From NCBI GenBank assembly GCA_963775825.1, contig CAVZKY010000046.1:1-64000 (forward strand): a DNA stretch of 64,000 nucleotides, written 5' to 3'. Source of the DNA: Bog-532 sp963775825 (GTDB taxonomy: Bacteria > Actinomycetota > Actinomycetes > Streptosporangiales > Streptosporangiaceae). Of the stretch, positions 27,313 to 36,431 are shown piece after piece. Numbering within the stretch: position 1 is the stretch's first letter; each line of letters opens with the position of its first letter. The notes under the pieces were generated by a model that saw only the letters and a program-made list of their open reading frames with translations, did no database searches and was not told where the DNA came from. The position numbers were made by a program, and so were the translations under genes.

Positions 27313-28428
27313 GTGAAGACTGAAGTTCAGATGAATGAGGCGCGGCGTGGGCACTCAAGATCCGCGACTGCTGTGGCGCAGCATTTGCGTGCTCTCCGGG
27401 AGAATCACTGGCCGGACCGGAAGATCACACAGCCCGAGCTCGCCGAGGCGCTCGGGGTAATTCCCGCTGATCTCGTCCTGGGAGTCGCGGACCAAGCCGC
27501 ACATTCCGCCGCTGTCCAGATTGAGGCATACGCCGCGGTGTTCGCCTCCGGACGTTGCTTCGACAGCGATCCCGCCCGGGCCATCAGCCCGCACGATCTG
27601 AATGACGAGGAACGACAGGTCATGAATGACCTGAGGCAGGAGTGATGCATCTGCGCAGCGGCGCCTTGTCGGTCGGCACCGCACCGGCCAGCGCCCGTCA
27701 GCCCAATCCAGTCGGGCGCCCCTCAACGGTGGGCCGTGGAGTTCGTCGACGGGGAGGACGTCAAGATCGTCTGCGCGCGGTGGCCTGATGAGAAGCTGGC
27801 GGACATTCCGTACACGGACGTCGCGGACCCCTACTACGTTGAGCTTCTCACCTGCGCAGAGCTCGATGCGTTGTTCGAACTGTTCGGTCACCTCCGCGCC
27901 TTCAATCCAGCCACCCAGGTGAACCTCCGCATCGCCGGCAAGCTTGCCCCGACGACCTGACCTCGCACCTGGCCACCCTGGGAGGGATCGACTGGAATGA
28001 GGCCACGAGTTCAGCCTGCAGAAGCTCCAGCTACCCGTTCAGCAGGTCGCCGATTGGGACACCGAAGGCGGCCAGTATTTCGAGGTGGAGGGCGGTGGGC
28101 AGGCAGTCAATTTCGCCCGGTCCTGGAAAAATTGGGTGATCAGACGATTCTGCGCGAAGATGTCGCCCTTTTCGCCGGGCGGTGAATCCCTTTAACCACG
28201 AACGGACTGTTACGGTCTGCAACGGAATGTACAGCCGGGGAACCTATGGTGCGGTCCGTACCCTAACCGACGCAAAATTTCGTAATCGTAACGCTGATTA
28301 CCTAAGGACAAAGTTCGGCGATAGCGCCCTCCTACTGTATTGTGACACGGGTGCCGATCATCAACGGGGCGGCAGTGACCCCGGACTGGACGACTGGCGA
28401 TCACACGCTCTTTGAATGGGCCGAGTAG
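27313..28428 (+). CDS. HTH (XRE-like) regulator with large C-terminal domain, frameshifted
   Basis: Start GTG 27313 or ATG 27331. The N-terminus has AQHLRALRENHWPDRKITQP and ELAEALGV, an XRE-type helix-turn-helix whose recognition helix is disturbed by an indel (about 27465). Then come QIEAYAAVFASGRCFDSDPA and SPHDLNDEERQVMNDL. After a shift come VDGEDVKIVCARWPDE, DIPYTDVADPYYVELLT, LDALFELFGHLRAFNPATQV, HLATLGGIDWNEATSS, TILREDVALFAGR, AVNPFNHERTVTVCNGMYSR and GTYGAVRTLTDAKFRNRNAD, ending GDHTLFEWAE at 28428. The order is that of an actinobacterial regulator of about 370 residues with an uncharacterised C-terminal domain. A glycosyltransferase-like gene follows with overlap. Confidence 0.68.
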
Positions 28429-29607
28429 CGGTGCCTGGCGCAGCGACACACTATCATCATGGATCGCACGAGTGCCTGCTGTGGTCCCCGGTCAATTCCT
28501 CGTCGGCGCGGCAGGGAATCGACGCCATCATCATTCCGACAGCGCGGCGCCCAGCGTATCTGGCCGGGGCGGCGAGGCTGGCTCGCAACCTGGACTGCAC
28601 CCTGGTCACGCTGCACAGCGGAAAATGGACATCAGCCGCCGGGGCGGTACGATGCATACCAGGGCGTCGACCTGATCGCCATTGACGTGCCAGCGCCAGC
28701 GAGGCTCCGCCTGCCCGATTGGGAAACCTCGCGCAAGCTGGCCGGAACGGTCTTTGCGCGCAGACTGACACCAGTGCCAAACGCAACTTTGCCCTCATGC
28801 TCGGCCATATGCTCAGCTGGTCCCGATCCTTTTCCTCGACGACGACATGACTGGCCTTGAGGCCGATGACGTACAGAGGCCAGTGGCCTCCTGGATGTCT
28901 ATAATGCGGTTGGCCTGAAAAATGTCGGCTTCCCGGACAATTCGGTTGTCTGTCATGCTTACCGCGATGCTGGCGGTCACCAGCAGTCCTTCATCGGCGG
29001 GGGAGCCCTCGCCGTCCAGATTGAGCGCAGTAATTCGTTCTTTCCCGATATTTACAATGAAGACTGGTTCTTTCTGCTAAACGGTGACAAGCGTCTGCAG
29101 CCTGCTGCGATTGCGGGGCAGGTTATCCAGGACCCGTATGATCCGTTCCGGAATCCCGACCGGGCGCGGGCCGAAGAACTGGGTGACGTACTGGCCGAGG
29201 GACTTTACTGGCTGCTGGACCAGAACAAGTCGATTATGGACGCCGACGAGGATCACTGGTCGGCGTTCCTGGAAAGACGCCGTCAGTTCATTAGGCACGT
29301 ACTGCAAATGGTGGCGGAAAGTCCCATCGAACCAGGTGATAAAAGCCGCAGGATTGCTGCCCTGAAAGGCTCGCTCGGGCGGCTGACGCTCATCACGCCG
29401 TGGCTCTGCGAGGAATACCTGCGAGCCTGGGCTTCTGACCAGCAGCGATGGCATCGTCATCTTTCGCTCTTGCCTACTCGGCAAACGCGGGCTTCTGCTC
29501 TTTCTTCCTTGTCCCGCAAGGGCTCAGCGCGCCTGACGTGGCAGCTTGGCGGGCAGAGCGCCGACAGTGAACCCAGGGAGTTTGCGCCAGTACGCATGTC
29601 GGCTTAG
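28416..29607 (+). CDS. Glycosyltransferase-like protein next to the HTH regulator (frameshifted)
   Basis: IDAIIIPTARRPAYLAGAAR and NLDCTLVTLHSGKWTSA open the protein. After shifts near 28645, 28790 and 28885 it continues YQGVDLIAIDVPAPARLRLP, MLGHMLSWSRILFLDDDMTG (DxD-like site), VGFPDNSVVCHAYRDAGGHQ, FIGGGALAVQIERSNSFFPD, IYNEDWFFLLNGDKRLQPAA and a helical C-terminus ending at 29607. The GT-A fold is suggested by the N-terminal strand, the LFLDDDM motif and the IYNEDWFF acidic motif (as in GT2 proteins). Donor and acceptor are unknown. Overlap with the HTH gene suggests one regulated unit. Confidence 0.65.
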
Positions 29608-29692
29608 CCGAAGGCCGGGGTTCGCCTCGCCCGGTGGGCTCCGCGCTCTGCGCATCCTCACCGACGAAGCTGCCGCAGACCCGGCCGCCGGG

Positions 29693-30148
29693 TCAGCCGG
29701 CGCCTTCCGCTGCGTGGGGCGCCGAGCCCGCCAGCGGTGTGGTGTCGAGGTATCTGAATTCGGCGACCCGCTCGATGAACTTCCAGCCGTCTGGGGTGCG
29801 CTGGTACCGGTCGTGGTATACGAAGTAGTTCAGATGCGAGCTGCCGTCGCGCCCACGGGCCAGCTCGCTGAGGTAGGCGCGGCCGGTCGCGGTGTCGCCG
29901 TCAAGCTGGATCGTGCCCGGGTGGGTGGTTTGCACGAAATAGTCCGCGAGAGCCTGCCGCCGCTGGCTGAGGGCGCGGATCTCCTCTGGGCCGGCGGCCT
30001 CGATGTTGCCGAGCGGGATCCGCACTGCGCCGTCGGGTGTGAACAGTGACGCGAAACGGTCGTGGTCGTTCGTCATCACCGCGTCGGTGAACTCGCCGCG
30101 CAGCGCCTCGATCTCAACGCGGTCGGCGATGGCCTGAAGGTCGCCCAT
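29693..30148 (-). CDS. SnoaL/NTF2-like protein
   Basis: 151 residues from ATG 30148 after GGAAA-type sequence. IADRVEIEALRGEFTDAVMT, NDHDRFASLFTPDGAVRIPL and HLNYFVYHDRYQRTPDGWKF are the usual helices and strand order of SnoaL-like NTF2-fold domains. Such proteins are cyclases, isomerases or ligand-binding proteins; no catalytic assignment is possible. It is monocistronic, converging with the glycosyltransferase-like gene. Confidence 0.82.
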   Translation of the reverse strand: MGDLQAIADRVEIEALRGEFTDAVMTNDHDRFASLFTPDGAVRIPLGNIEAAGPEEIRALSQRRQALADYFVQTTHPGTIQLDGDTATGRAYLSELARGRDGSSHLNYFVYHDRYQRTPDGWKFIERVAEFRYLDTTPLAGSAPHAAEGAG

Positions 30149-30454
30149 CGGTTTCCCTGCCTTTCGTCCTGTCCTGTGCCAGCGTTGCGGTGTTGCACGA
30201 CTGGCGGTCCGGAGCGGTTGAGACCCGGTTCCATGGCCATCTCCTTGTCGTTCTCCCGGTCACAGCCCGGGCCGGCGGCCCGCTGGATGGTGCGTTCGTC
30301 TCAGCAATACGACAGCCCAGCCCGCCGGAATGTGAGGCGGCGCGGCAACGTCGCGTTCCGGTGCGCTGTCCTGTCGGACTGGTGAGGGCAGAGCCGACCA
30401 GGGAGGCCGACCGGTTTGACCAAGCTGTCGTCCGGGGCAGCACCGGCCCGCTAT
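30149..30454. other. Intergenic region
   Basis: About 300 bp. It contains only arginine-rich shadow frames and presumably the promoter of the leftward SnoaL-like gene. No distinct element seen. Confidence 0.4.
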
Positions 30455-31168
30455 TCAACGCAGTCGTCGGCGTCCAGGGCGCGACGCGCATCGGGCAGCG
30501 GACTGTTCATTCGGCAGCGGGCGGTCCGGCAACGGCCCCAGCCCGCTGAACAGCGGCAGGTACTCCTCGATGTCGCCGCCGGTGGTCCACTCGCGCAGCT
30601 GCGCTGCGGTGCGGCGGGACATCAGCACCCGGGCCAGGTCGAAGTCCGGCGCGGACAGCTCCAGCCCGGGCTCTCCCTCGCCGGTGGCGAACACCCAGGC
30701 CGGGCTCCACAGCAAGACGGGCGCCCGCTTGGCGGCCGCGACCCGGTCCGCGAACCGCCTCGCCATCAGGTCCCGGATCGCCGCCGGCCGGCCGTATCCG
30801 CGCCCAGGTCGGCTGACGGCGCCGCGCAGGTCCTGCTCGTGGATGATTACGTCGTTCAACGGCCGGCTGTTGTGCTCCCGCATCCAGCTCCGCATGGCCT
30901 CGGTCAGGCCCTCACACTCGGCGGTGAGAGCTGCGACGTCCCGGCCGGCCCGCACGTCCACCTGGCGTTGGGTCCAGGCCGCGTTGTGGTCCTCGGGTTC
31001 GTCCCCGGCCAGCACGTCCGCGTTCAGCCCCACCATGTGGGCCAGCAGCTGGGTGACCGTCCAGTCCGGGCAGGCCGGTACCTGGCGCTCTGCTTGCTCA
31101 GCCGACAGCGACCGGGTCAGCTCGATGACTCGCCGCTGCGCCTGCGTCCATTCCTCGATGGCGTCCAC
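30455..31168 (-). CDS. Maleylpyruvate isomerase-family mycothiol-dependent enzyme
   Basis: 237 residues. The DinB/MDMPI N-domain is clear: RSLSAEQAERQVPACPDWTV followed by QLLAHMVGLNADVLAG (first metal-ligand His), and VIIHEQDLRGAVSRPG (second His region) near residue 110. The C-terminal part (LELSAPDFDLARVLMSRRTA) is the usual MDMPI C-domain substitute. Enzymes of this fold use mycothiol as thiol cofactor with a divalent metal. Actual substrate unknown. The last 15 residues are arginine-rich and may be read-through of a displaced stop. Confidence 0.85.
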   Translation of the reverse strand: MDAIEEWTQAQRRVIELTRSLSAEQAERQVPACPDWTVTQLLAHMVGLNADVLAGDEPEDHNAAWTQRQVDVRAGRDVAALTAECEGLTEAMRSWMREHNSRPLNDVIIHEQDLRGAVSRPGRGYGRPAAIRDLMARRFADRVAAAKRAPVLLWSPAWVFATGEGEPGLELSAPDFDLARVLMSRRTAAQLREWTTGGDIEEYLPLFSGLGPLPDRPLPNEQSAARCASRPGRRRLR

Positions 31169-31377
31169 GCCGGAACGGTAACAAACTCTCGTGCCCGGCC
31201 GGCCTTGGGGATGAGTAGCCGGATGTCGTATTTTCGGCTATTCACACACGTTCGGCGGCTGACCTGATCGTCCGCACCGGTACCGGCCCGCCCCGTGGCT
31301 CCGGGGTGACGCCCCTCCAGCGCCCGGGTGGCGACCATCTCGACCAGCTGGCCCCGGCGCTGGCCGCGCTGCCCTGG

Positions 31378-32301
31378 TCAGCGCATCGGTTGCCCGGACC
31401 GGTCCCGCCGTCGCCGGATCAGGTTCGCGGCGGCCGAGCCGAAGACCAGCACCAGGATGCCGTAGACGCCGAGGGGTGCTGCGGCGGGCGCGCCGAAGGC
31501 GCTGGCGGCGATCCCGGCGGCCACGGCGAAATCGCGCATCGCGGTAGACAGGAAGACGGCCGTGCGCCGGGCGGGCGCGGCGCCAGTCCCGAGCAGCCAG
31601 CCCAGCGCCGCACCGCAGGCGAGGTAGACCAGCACGGCGGCGACCAAGGATGCGTCGCTGACCCTAATGTGCAACTCGCTGGCGACTTCCCAGAGCAGGA
31701 CCAGCAGGCTGAGCGCGGCGATGATCCGCAGCAGAGGCTGCTCGCGCCCGCCAAGCGGATCGAGGGATCGCATCGCGAAGCCTGCTGCCAGCGGCAACGC
31801 GACGACCAGAGCCAGCGTGGCCAGCAGCCCGAGCTGTGAGGTCGTCGAGTGCGCGCCCAGGAGAGCGAGGATCGGCCCGGCGAGCAAGACGGTGACCACG
31901 GTGGATCCGGCCAGCAGCGCAGCAGCTAGGGCGGCCTCGCCCCCGGCCAGGCCGGTCAGGGCCACCGAGGCGACCTCCGTGGGTGCGACACCCGCCGCGA
32001 GCATGCCGCCGCGCAAGGCCGGTCCGCTGACGAGGTGGCTGGCCAGCCAGGCGAACGTGGGCAAGGTGACCGTGGTGACCGCCAGCACCAGCAGCAGACG
32101 CCGGGAGGCGGTCTTGAGCGCGGCGATATCGGTGAGGGTCAGGCATGCTCCGGTGCAGAACACCAGCACCGCCAGCGTGGCGAGGATCGCGTTCGCGGCG
32201 TCGAGGCGCCGCCCCAGGCCGGGAAACGCGATGCCTGCCGCGGCGGCTGTCACCACCAGCGGCAGCAGAAACCGCTCCAGCGCGTCAGCGAGTCTGGTCA
32301 C
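31378..32301 (-). CDS. Bile acid:sodium symporter (SBF)-family transporter
   Basis: 307 residues, nine to ten hydrophobic helices, intact. GMLAAGVAPTEVASVALTGL (helix 4 region), ALLAGSTVVTVLLAGPILAL and RRTAVFLSTAMRDFAVAAGI are characteristic of the BASS/SBF fold, with the crossing-region residues of helices 4 and 9 preserved in pattern. The substrate is unknown; bacterial members carry organic anions or arsenite. It is on its own, 37 bp upstream (in its reading direction) of the RsbW-like gene. Confidence 0.83.
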   Translation of the reverse strand: MTRLADALERFLLPLVVTAAAAGIAFPGLGRRLDAANAILATLAVLVFCTGACLTLTDIAALKTASRRLLLVLAVTTVTLPTFAWLASHLVSGPALRGGMLAAGVAPTEVASVALTGLAGGEAALAAALLAGSTVVTVLLAGPILALLGAHSTTSQLGLLATLALVVALPLAAGFAMRSLDPLGGREQPLLRIIAALSLLVLLWEVASELHIRVSDASLVAAVLVYLACGAALGWLLGTGAAPARRTAVFLSTAMRDFAVAAGIAASAFGAPAAAPLGVYGILVLVFGSAAANLIRRRRDRSGQPMR

Positions 32302-32338
32302 CGGAGAGAGTCAGCGTTCACGGCGGGAAACAGCCGCG

Positions 32339-32857
32339 TCAGCGGCGGGCGAACATGGCCCAGACTACTTTGCCTGCCTCGTCCGGGATGGTGTACCCCC
32401 AGTCATCGCTGAGCGCGGAGATGATCTGCAGCCCGCGGCCGGTCTCGTCGAGTGAGCTGTGCGTGCGGGTAACCGGAACGGTCCGGCTGGGGTCGGCCAC
32501 CGCGCACAGCACCCATGGCCCCGGGTCGTACAGGCCCAGCCGGATAGCCGGGCGGCGCTGGGTACCGCCTGGTCCGGTATCAACGGGCCTCGGTTGAGCG
32601 TGCCGCAGAGCGTTGGTCACCATCTCGGACACGACGATCACGATGTCTTCGCAGCGATCGGTGGCACCCCACCGGCGCAAAGTCTCCACAGTGAATGCGC
32701 GCGCGACGTGGACCGGCCCGCTGCTCGGGCCAGGCGCGCACAAGGCGACGTCCGGCAGGCAGGCCCAGCCTGCGGCGGCGGGATCCAGCGACCGTCGCCA
32801 GTTGCCGCTGGCCCTACCGGCCATGGCCGTCGTCAGCGTCGCATGCTCCTGGATCAT
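32339..32857 (-). CDS. RsbW-like ATP-binding protein (anti-sigma kinase type)
   Basis: 172 residues from ATG 32857. The GHKL core has the N box SEMVTNALRHAQPRPVDTG, then LGLYDPGPWVLCAVADPSR and the G2-type loop SLDETGRGLQIISALSDDWG. The N-terminal 50 residues are variable. This is the widespread streptomycete ATP-binding-protein class related to anti-sigma kinases. The frame is open far upstream to 33727 only because it overlaps a GC-rich repeat in the neighbouring gene. It starts 17 bp after the stop of that gene, so the pair is an operon, as often seen for these ATPases and the small C/H-rich protein next to them. Confidence 0.85.
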   Translation of the reverse strand: MIQEHATLTTAMAGRASGNWRRSLDPAAAGWACLPDVALCAPGPSSGPVHVARAFTVETLRRWGATDRCEDIVIVVSEMVTNALRHAQPRPVDTGPGGTQRRPAIRLGLYDPGPWVLCAVADPSRTVPVTRTHSSLDETGRGLQIISALSDDWGYTIPDEAGKVVWAMFARR

Positions 32858-32874
32858 CAGGCCCGTCCCGCCGC

Positions 32875-33864
32875 TCACTGGCGGCCGACGACCGGGCGAG
32901 GGCGGCGATCGCTTGCCCGGCCGGCCGTACCCGTCGTGCGGTAACGGGGCGCGGCGGCCCGGGCGGCCATGGCTATGGCCGTGGCCCGGTCCCACAGCAC
33001 GACCGGGCGGGTGGCCCGGAACGCCACGGTGGTCTGCTGGCACTGCGGGCAGGTCATGCGGCCGAGTGCGTCGATCCGCCATCCGGCCTGGATGGCCCGG
33101 GCCCGGTTGTCGGCCTCGCCGAGTGCGGACGGATCGGCGTGCCACGAAATGCACGAGCCCATCTCGCACCACATGATCGGCATCCGCAGCTCGTCCCCGA
33201 TCACCGCCCGCATCGGGGGCGCGGCCGGGGTCCGGCCGTTGACGCGGCCAGGCCGTTCGTGCCTCGCCGCCCGCGGGTCGTGGACGGGCTGAGGGTTGCT
33301 CGCGGCCCGCGGGTCTGGTCCTTGGGCCGCTGACTGGCCGCGGGTTCCTGGCGGCCTGCGGGTCGCGGACGGGCCGTGGGTCGCGGACGGGCTGTGGGTT
33401 GCTGGTGGCTTGCGGGTCGCGGACGGGCCGTGGGTCGGTGACGGGCCGCGGGTCCTGGACGGATCGTGGGTTGCTGCCAGCCTGCGGGTCGTGGACGGGC
33501 CGCGGGTCGCGGCGGGCCTCGCGGGCGGCCCGCGGGTCGTGGACGGGCCGCGGGTCGGCTGGACGGGCCGCGGGTCCTGGACGGGGCGTGCGTTGCGGGC
33601 GGCCCGCGGGTCGCTGGCGGTCCTTGCGTTGCTGGCCGTCCCTCGTTGGCCGCGCGCTGCCGGTCGTGGACGGGCCTCGCGTCGTGGGCGGGTCCTGGGC
33701 CGCTCGCCTGCTCCGCGTCGCCCACACCGGTCAGGCTGGCCTTGGCTGTCGCGGCCCTCGTCGGCCTGGCTCTCGTCCTTCAGTTCGGCAAGCCAATCGT
33801 TCATCTCGGCCCATTCGTTCCGGCCGGGCGTTCTAACGTCATCTGTCCTCATTTTGATCTTCAT
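32875..33864 (-). CDS. Hypothetical protein with Cys-rich C-terminal domain and repeat region
   Basis: 329 residues. The first 40 are acidic/helical (MNDWLAELKDESQADEG), followed by about 160 residues of Arg/Pro/Thr/Ala low complexity from a degenerate DNA repeat. The C-terminal 120 are well ordered: GDELRMPIMWCEMGSCISWH, ALGEADNRARAIQAGWRIDA and LGRMTCPQCQQTTVAF (CxxC), then RPVVLWDRA. This C-domain resembles a family found beside RsbW-like ATPases in streptomycetes, with paired CxxxxC and CxxC sites that could bind zinc. Role unknown. Start ATG 33864 follows GAGAGCG. Confidence 0.72.
   Translation of the reverse strand: MKIKMRTDDVRTPGRNEWAEMNDWLAELKDESQADEGRDSQGQPDRCGRRGAGERPRTRPRREARPRPAARGQRGTASNARTASDPRAARNARPVQDPRPVQPTRGPSTTRGPPARPAATRGPSTTRRLAATHDPSRTRGPSPTHGPSATRKPPATHSPSATHGPSATRRPPGTRGQSAAQGPDPRAASNPQPVHDPRAARHERPGRVNGRTPAAPPMRAVIGDELRMPIMWCEMGSCISWHADPSALGEADNRARAIQAGWRIDALGRMTCPQCQQTTVAFRATRPVVLWDRATAIAMAARAAAPRYRTTGTAGRASDRRPRPVVGRQ
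33280..33650. repeat. Degenerate GC-rich tandem repeat
   Basis: Dozens of copies of short blocks such as GGTCGCGGACGGGCCGTGG and GCGGGTCGTGGACGGGCCG, spaced by about 18-30 bp. All three minus-strand frames and two plus-strand frames stay open through it, so frame length means nothing here. It encodes the low-complexity middle of the gene at 32875-33864. Confidence 0.8.
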
Positions 33865-34302
33865 GTCACGCTCTCCAGTTCAGCTAGGGTGAGCGCCGCG
33901 CCGCCGGGATCGGTGCGTACGCGCCGCTATTCCGTTATTCCGCGCTTACCCTCCCCTTCTGACCAGCTGGGATTCCCCGTCTATGTGCGTGAGGCTTTTA
34001 CGGTCCTGAATAAGAATAACGACACGATAAAGTTCTGATAGATGTTCGGATTACTTACCTGACGTAGCGGCGCGGTAATTAAAAGCTCTGCTTTTTCTTA
34101 TCCGCAGGGTGTGGACATATACTTTCCCCATTAAGCGCGTTTAGGAAAACGTGCACCCCCGGAATCCCCAGATATTTTCGGCCTGCACACAGGAGTGCGG
34201 CTGTTCTTCACAGGTGCTCCACAGCTTTATGCACAGCCCGGCGCGTCCAGCCGGGACCGCGAACGAGCCCGCGAGCCGGGCCGCCAGGATGACCGGGCCC
34301 GG
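33865..34302. other. Intergenic region
   Basis: About 440 bp; 33940-34160 is notably AT-rich for this genome, as expected for promoter DNA of the leftward gene at 33864. No gene or clear RNA element found. Confidence 0.45.
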
Positions 34303-35032
34303 TCAGGCGGCTGGTGAGGCTGCGCTCACTGGGGCGGCGGCCGGCGGCAGGGCGGGCGGCCGAGACGCGGCGAACGGGTTGGTCACGACCAGGCTCCGGG
34401 TCACGAACCGGTACAGGGTGGCGGGCCTGCCCCCCGGGGAGTCGGCCGGGCGCCGCGGGCATGGCCTCGATGACGCCGCGGCGGGTCAGGATCCGCTGCA
34501 GATTGGTGGCCGAGATCGGGTGCCCGACCGAGGCTGCGTAGATGTCCCGGAGCTGAGCGATCGTGAAGGTCTCCGGGGCCAGGGCGAAGCCGATGTTGGT
34601 GTAGGACAGCTTGGCCCGTAGCCGCTCCCCGACCGGATTCGGCGATGGAACCGTGGTCGAACGCGGTCGGCGGCAAATCCTGCACCGGGTGCCAGGCGGT
34701 GTCCGCCGGAATCCGCGGCTCGGCATCGGACGAAACGAGGGCCAGGTAAGCCGTGGCCAGCACCCGGCCCCGGGGATCGCGGGCCGGGTCGCTGCGCGTC
34801 TCCAGCTGTTCCATGTGCGCGATATTGGTGAGGTCGACCTTGGCGGCCAGGTGGTGGCCGAGCGAGGTCCCCAGGCGCTCGTCTTCAGCGAGCAGCCAGC
34901 CCGGGCAGCGCCCAGTGGCCCTCGAACGGCGGTTCCGCCCGCTGCCACAGCAGGACGTGCAAGGCTGCCCGCGCGGACCTGCAGGACCACGGCCAGTACC
35001 TCATGAGGGAACCGCGGGTGATTGTTCGGCAC
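34303..35032 (-). CDS. NUDIX-domain regulator, NrtR-like (frameshifted)
   Basis: From GTG 35032: FPHEVLAVVLQVRAGSLHVL, LLWQRAEPPFEGHWALPGG (NUDIX-like N-terminal part), HHLAAKVDLTNIAHMEQLET, VLATAYLALVSSDAEPRIPA and WHPVQDLPPTAFDHGSI, then RLRAKLSYTNIGFALAPETF. The winged helix follows: IAQLRDIYAASVGHPISATN, LQRILTRRGVIE. It ends near 34303 with GRPATLYRFVTRSLVVTNPF in a further frame. At least four indels are needed (about 34950, 34870, 34630, 34440). NUDIX plus winged helix is the NrtR design: repression relieved by ADP-ribose or related NAD metabolites. It is divergent from nadABC. Confidence 0.78.
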
Positions 35033-35080
35033 GCTCGCATGCTACCGATCCAAGATGTTTTTGACCCCAAGACGAAAACG

Positions 35081-35103
35081 GTTTTACACTCTCAGTCAAG
35101 AAC
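35081..35103. promoter_or_regulatory. Possible NrtR operator
   Basis: An imperfect palindrome in AT-rich DNA between the divergent regulator and nadA: GTTtTacACT (35081-35090), spacer CTC, AGTcaAgAAC (35094-35103). Seven of ten arm positions pair. It is about 30 bp before the nadA start codon. Assignment rests on position and symmetry only. Confidence 0.35.
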
Positions 35104-35132
35104 CAGATCTCCACGACGGAGAGGGGCGGATC

Positions 35133-36431
35133 ATGACCAGTACGGACGTGGCCGCACAGCACAGCGCCGGTGCCCGACGGGCCGCTCAGCGCCAGGGGCG
35201 ACGCGCAGCTCAGCGCCAGGGGCGCCGGGGGGTGCCCGAGACAGGCAGCCCAGCGCCAGGAGCGACGCGCAGCAGAGCAGCGGGAGCTACGGGGCAGACG
35301 GCACCGGGAGCCACCGAGAGCAGGCGGCCAGAGATGGGGCCGAGGACCCGAGCGGGGACTGGGCGCAAGAGGTCCGGCGGCTGGCGGCCCAGCGTGACGC
35401 GGTGATCCTGGCGCACAACTATCAGGCTCCCGAGATCCAGGACGTGGCTGACCACGTGGGTGACTCGCTCGCCTTGTCACGGCTGGCCGTGCAGAGCACG
35501 GCCAGCGTGATCGTTTTCGCCGGCGTCTACTTCATGGCTGAGACGGCCAAGATTCTCGCCCCGGACCGGACGGTGCTGATCCCGGAGCCGAAAGGCCGGC
35601 TGCTCGCTCGCCGACACCATTACCGCCCCGCAGGTCCGGGACTGGAAGGCCGAGCACCCCGGTGCCGCGGTCGTGGCCTACGTGAACACCAGCGCCGAGG
35701 TCAAGGCCGAAGCCGATTTGTGCTGCACCTCGGCTAACGCGGCGCAGATCGTAGCGTCACTGCCGGCAGAGCAGGAGGTGCTGTTCCTGCCCGACCAGTT
35801 CCTCGGTGCCTACGTGCAGCGCGCGACCGGCCGCACCAACATGCACATCTGGATGGGGGAGTGCCACGTGCACGCCGGGATCCGCCCGGCCGAGCTGCGC
35901 CGTAAGGCCAATGCCGACCCCGCCGCGGAGCTGTTCATCCATCCCGAATGCGGCTGCTCGACGGCTGCGCTGTGGCAGACGCAGGAGGGCGACCTGCCGG
36001 AGAGCCGCACCCGGGTGCTGTCCACCGGCGGCATGCTGGACGCCGCCCGGACGACCACCGCCGCCACGGTGCTGGTGGCCACCGAGACCGGCATGCTGCA
36101 CCAGCTCCGGCGGGCCAACCCGGCGGTGCGCTGGGAGCCGGTCAACCCCAGCGCCGTGTGCCGCTTCATGAAGATGACCACCCCCGCGTCCCTGTTGCGC
36201 TGCCTGCGCGAGGGAACTACGGAAGTGCAGGTCCCTGCCGATATCGCCGCACGCGCCCGGCGGTCGGTTCAGGCCATGATCAGGGCCAGAGCGACGGCGA
36301 CTGCCCTCCCAGCCACCGGAGTCCCGACCAGGGCGCCGCACGCCGCACCGGCCGGAATGGCAGCCGCCGCACCGCCCGGCGCGCCCGGCACCGGGTCGGC
36401 CGAGCTGACGGCTGCGGTGACCGCGGAATGA
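35133..36431 (+). CDS. nadA: Quinolinate synthase NadA (frameshifted)
   Basis: ATG 35133 follows GGAGAGG. The core is RDAVILAHNYQAPEIQDVAD (about 35394), HVGDSLALSRLAVQSTASVI and FAGVYFMAETAKILAPDRTV. A shift near 35605 leads into AAVVAYVNTSAEVKAEADLC (cluster Cys), TNMHIWMGECHVHAGIRPAE, FIHPECGCSTAALWQ (cluster Cys), RVLSTGGMLDAARTT and NPSAVCRFMKMTTPASLLRC (third Cys region). This 4Fe-4S enzyme condenses iminoaspartate with dihydroxyacetone phosphate to quinolinate. The N-terminal 80 residues are low complexity with GRRAAQRQ repeats and a second frame change. The TGA overlaps the nadB ATG. Confidence 0.9.

Noticed and set aside
32858..33727. Upstream extension of the RsbW-like protein to 33727
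   Set aside because: The extension is only repeat-encoded Arg/Pro text and overlaps the real neighbouring gene; ATG 32857 gives the normal length.
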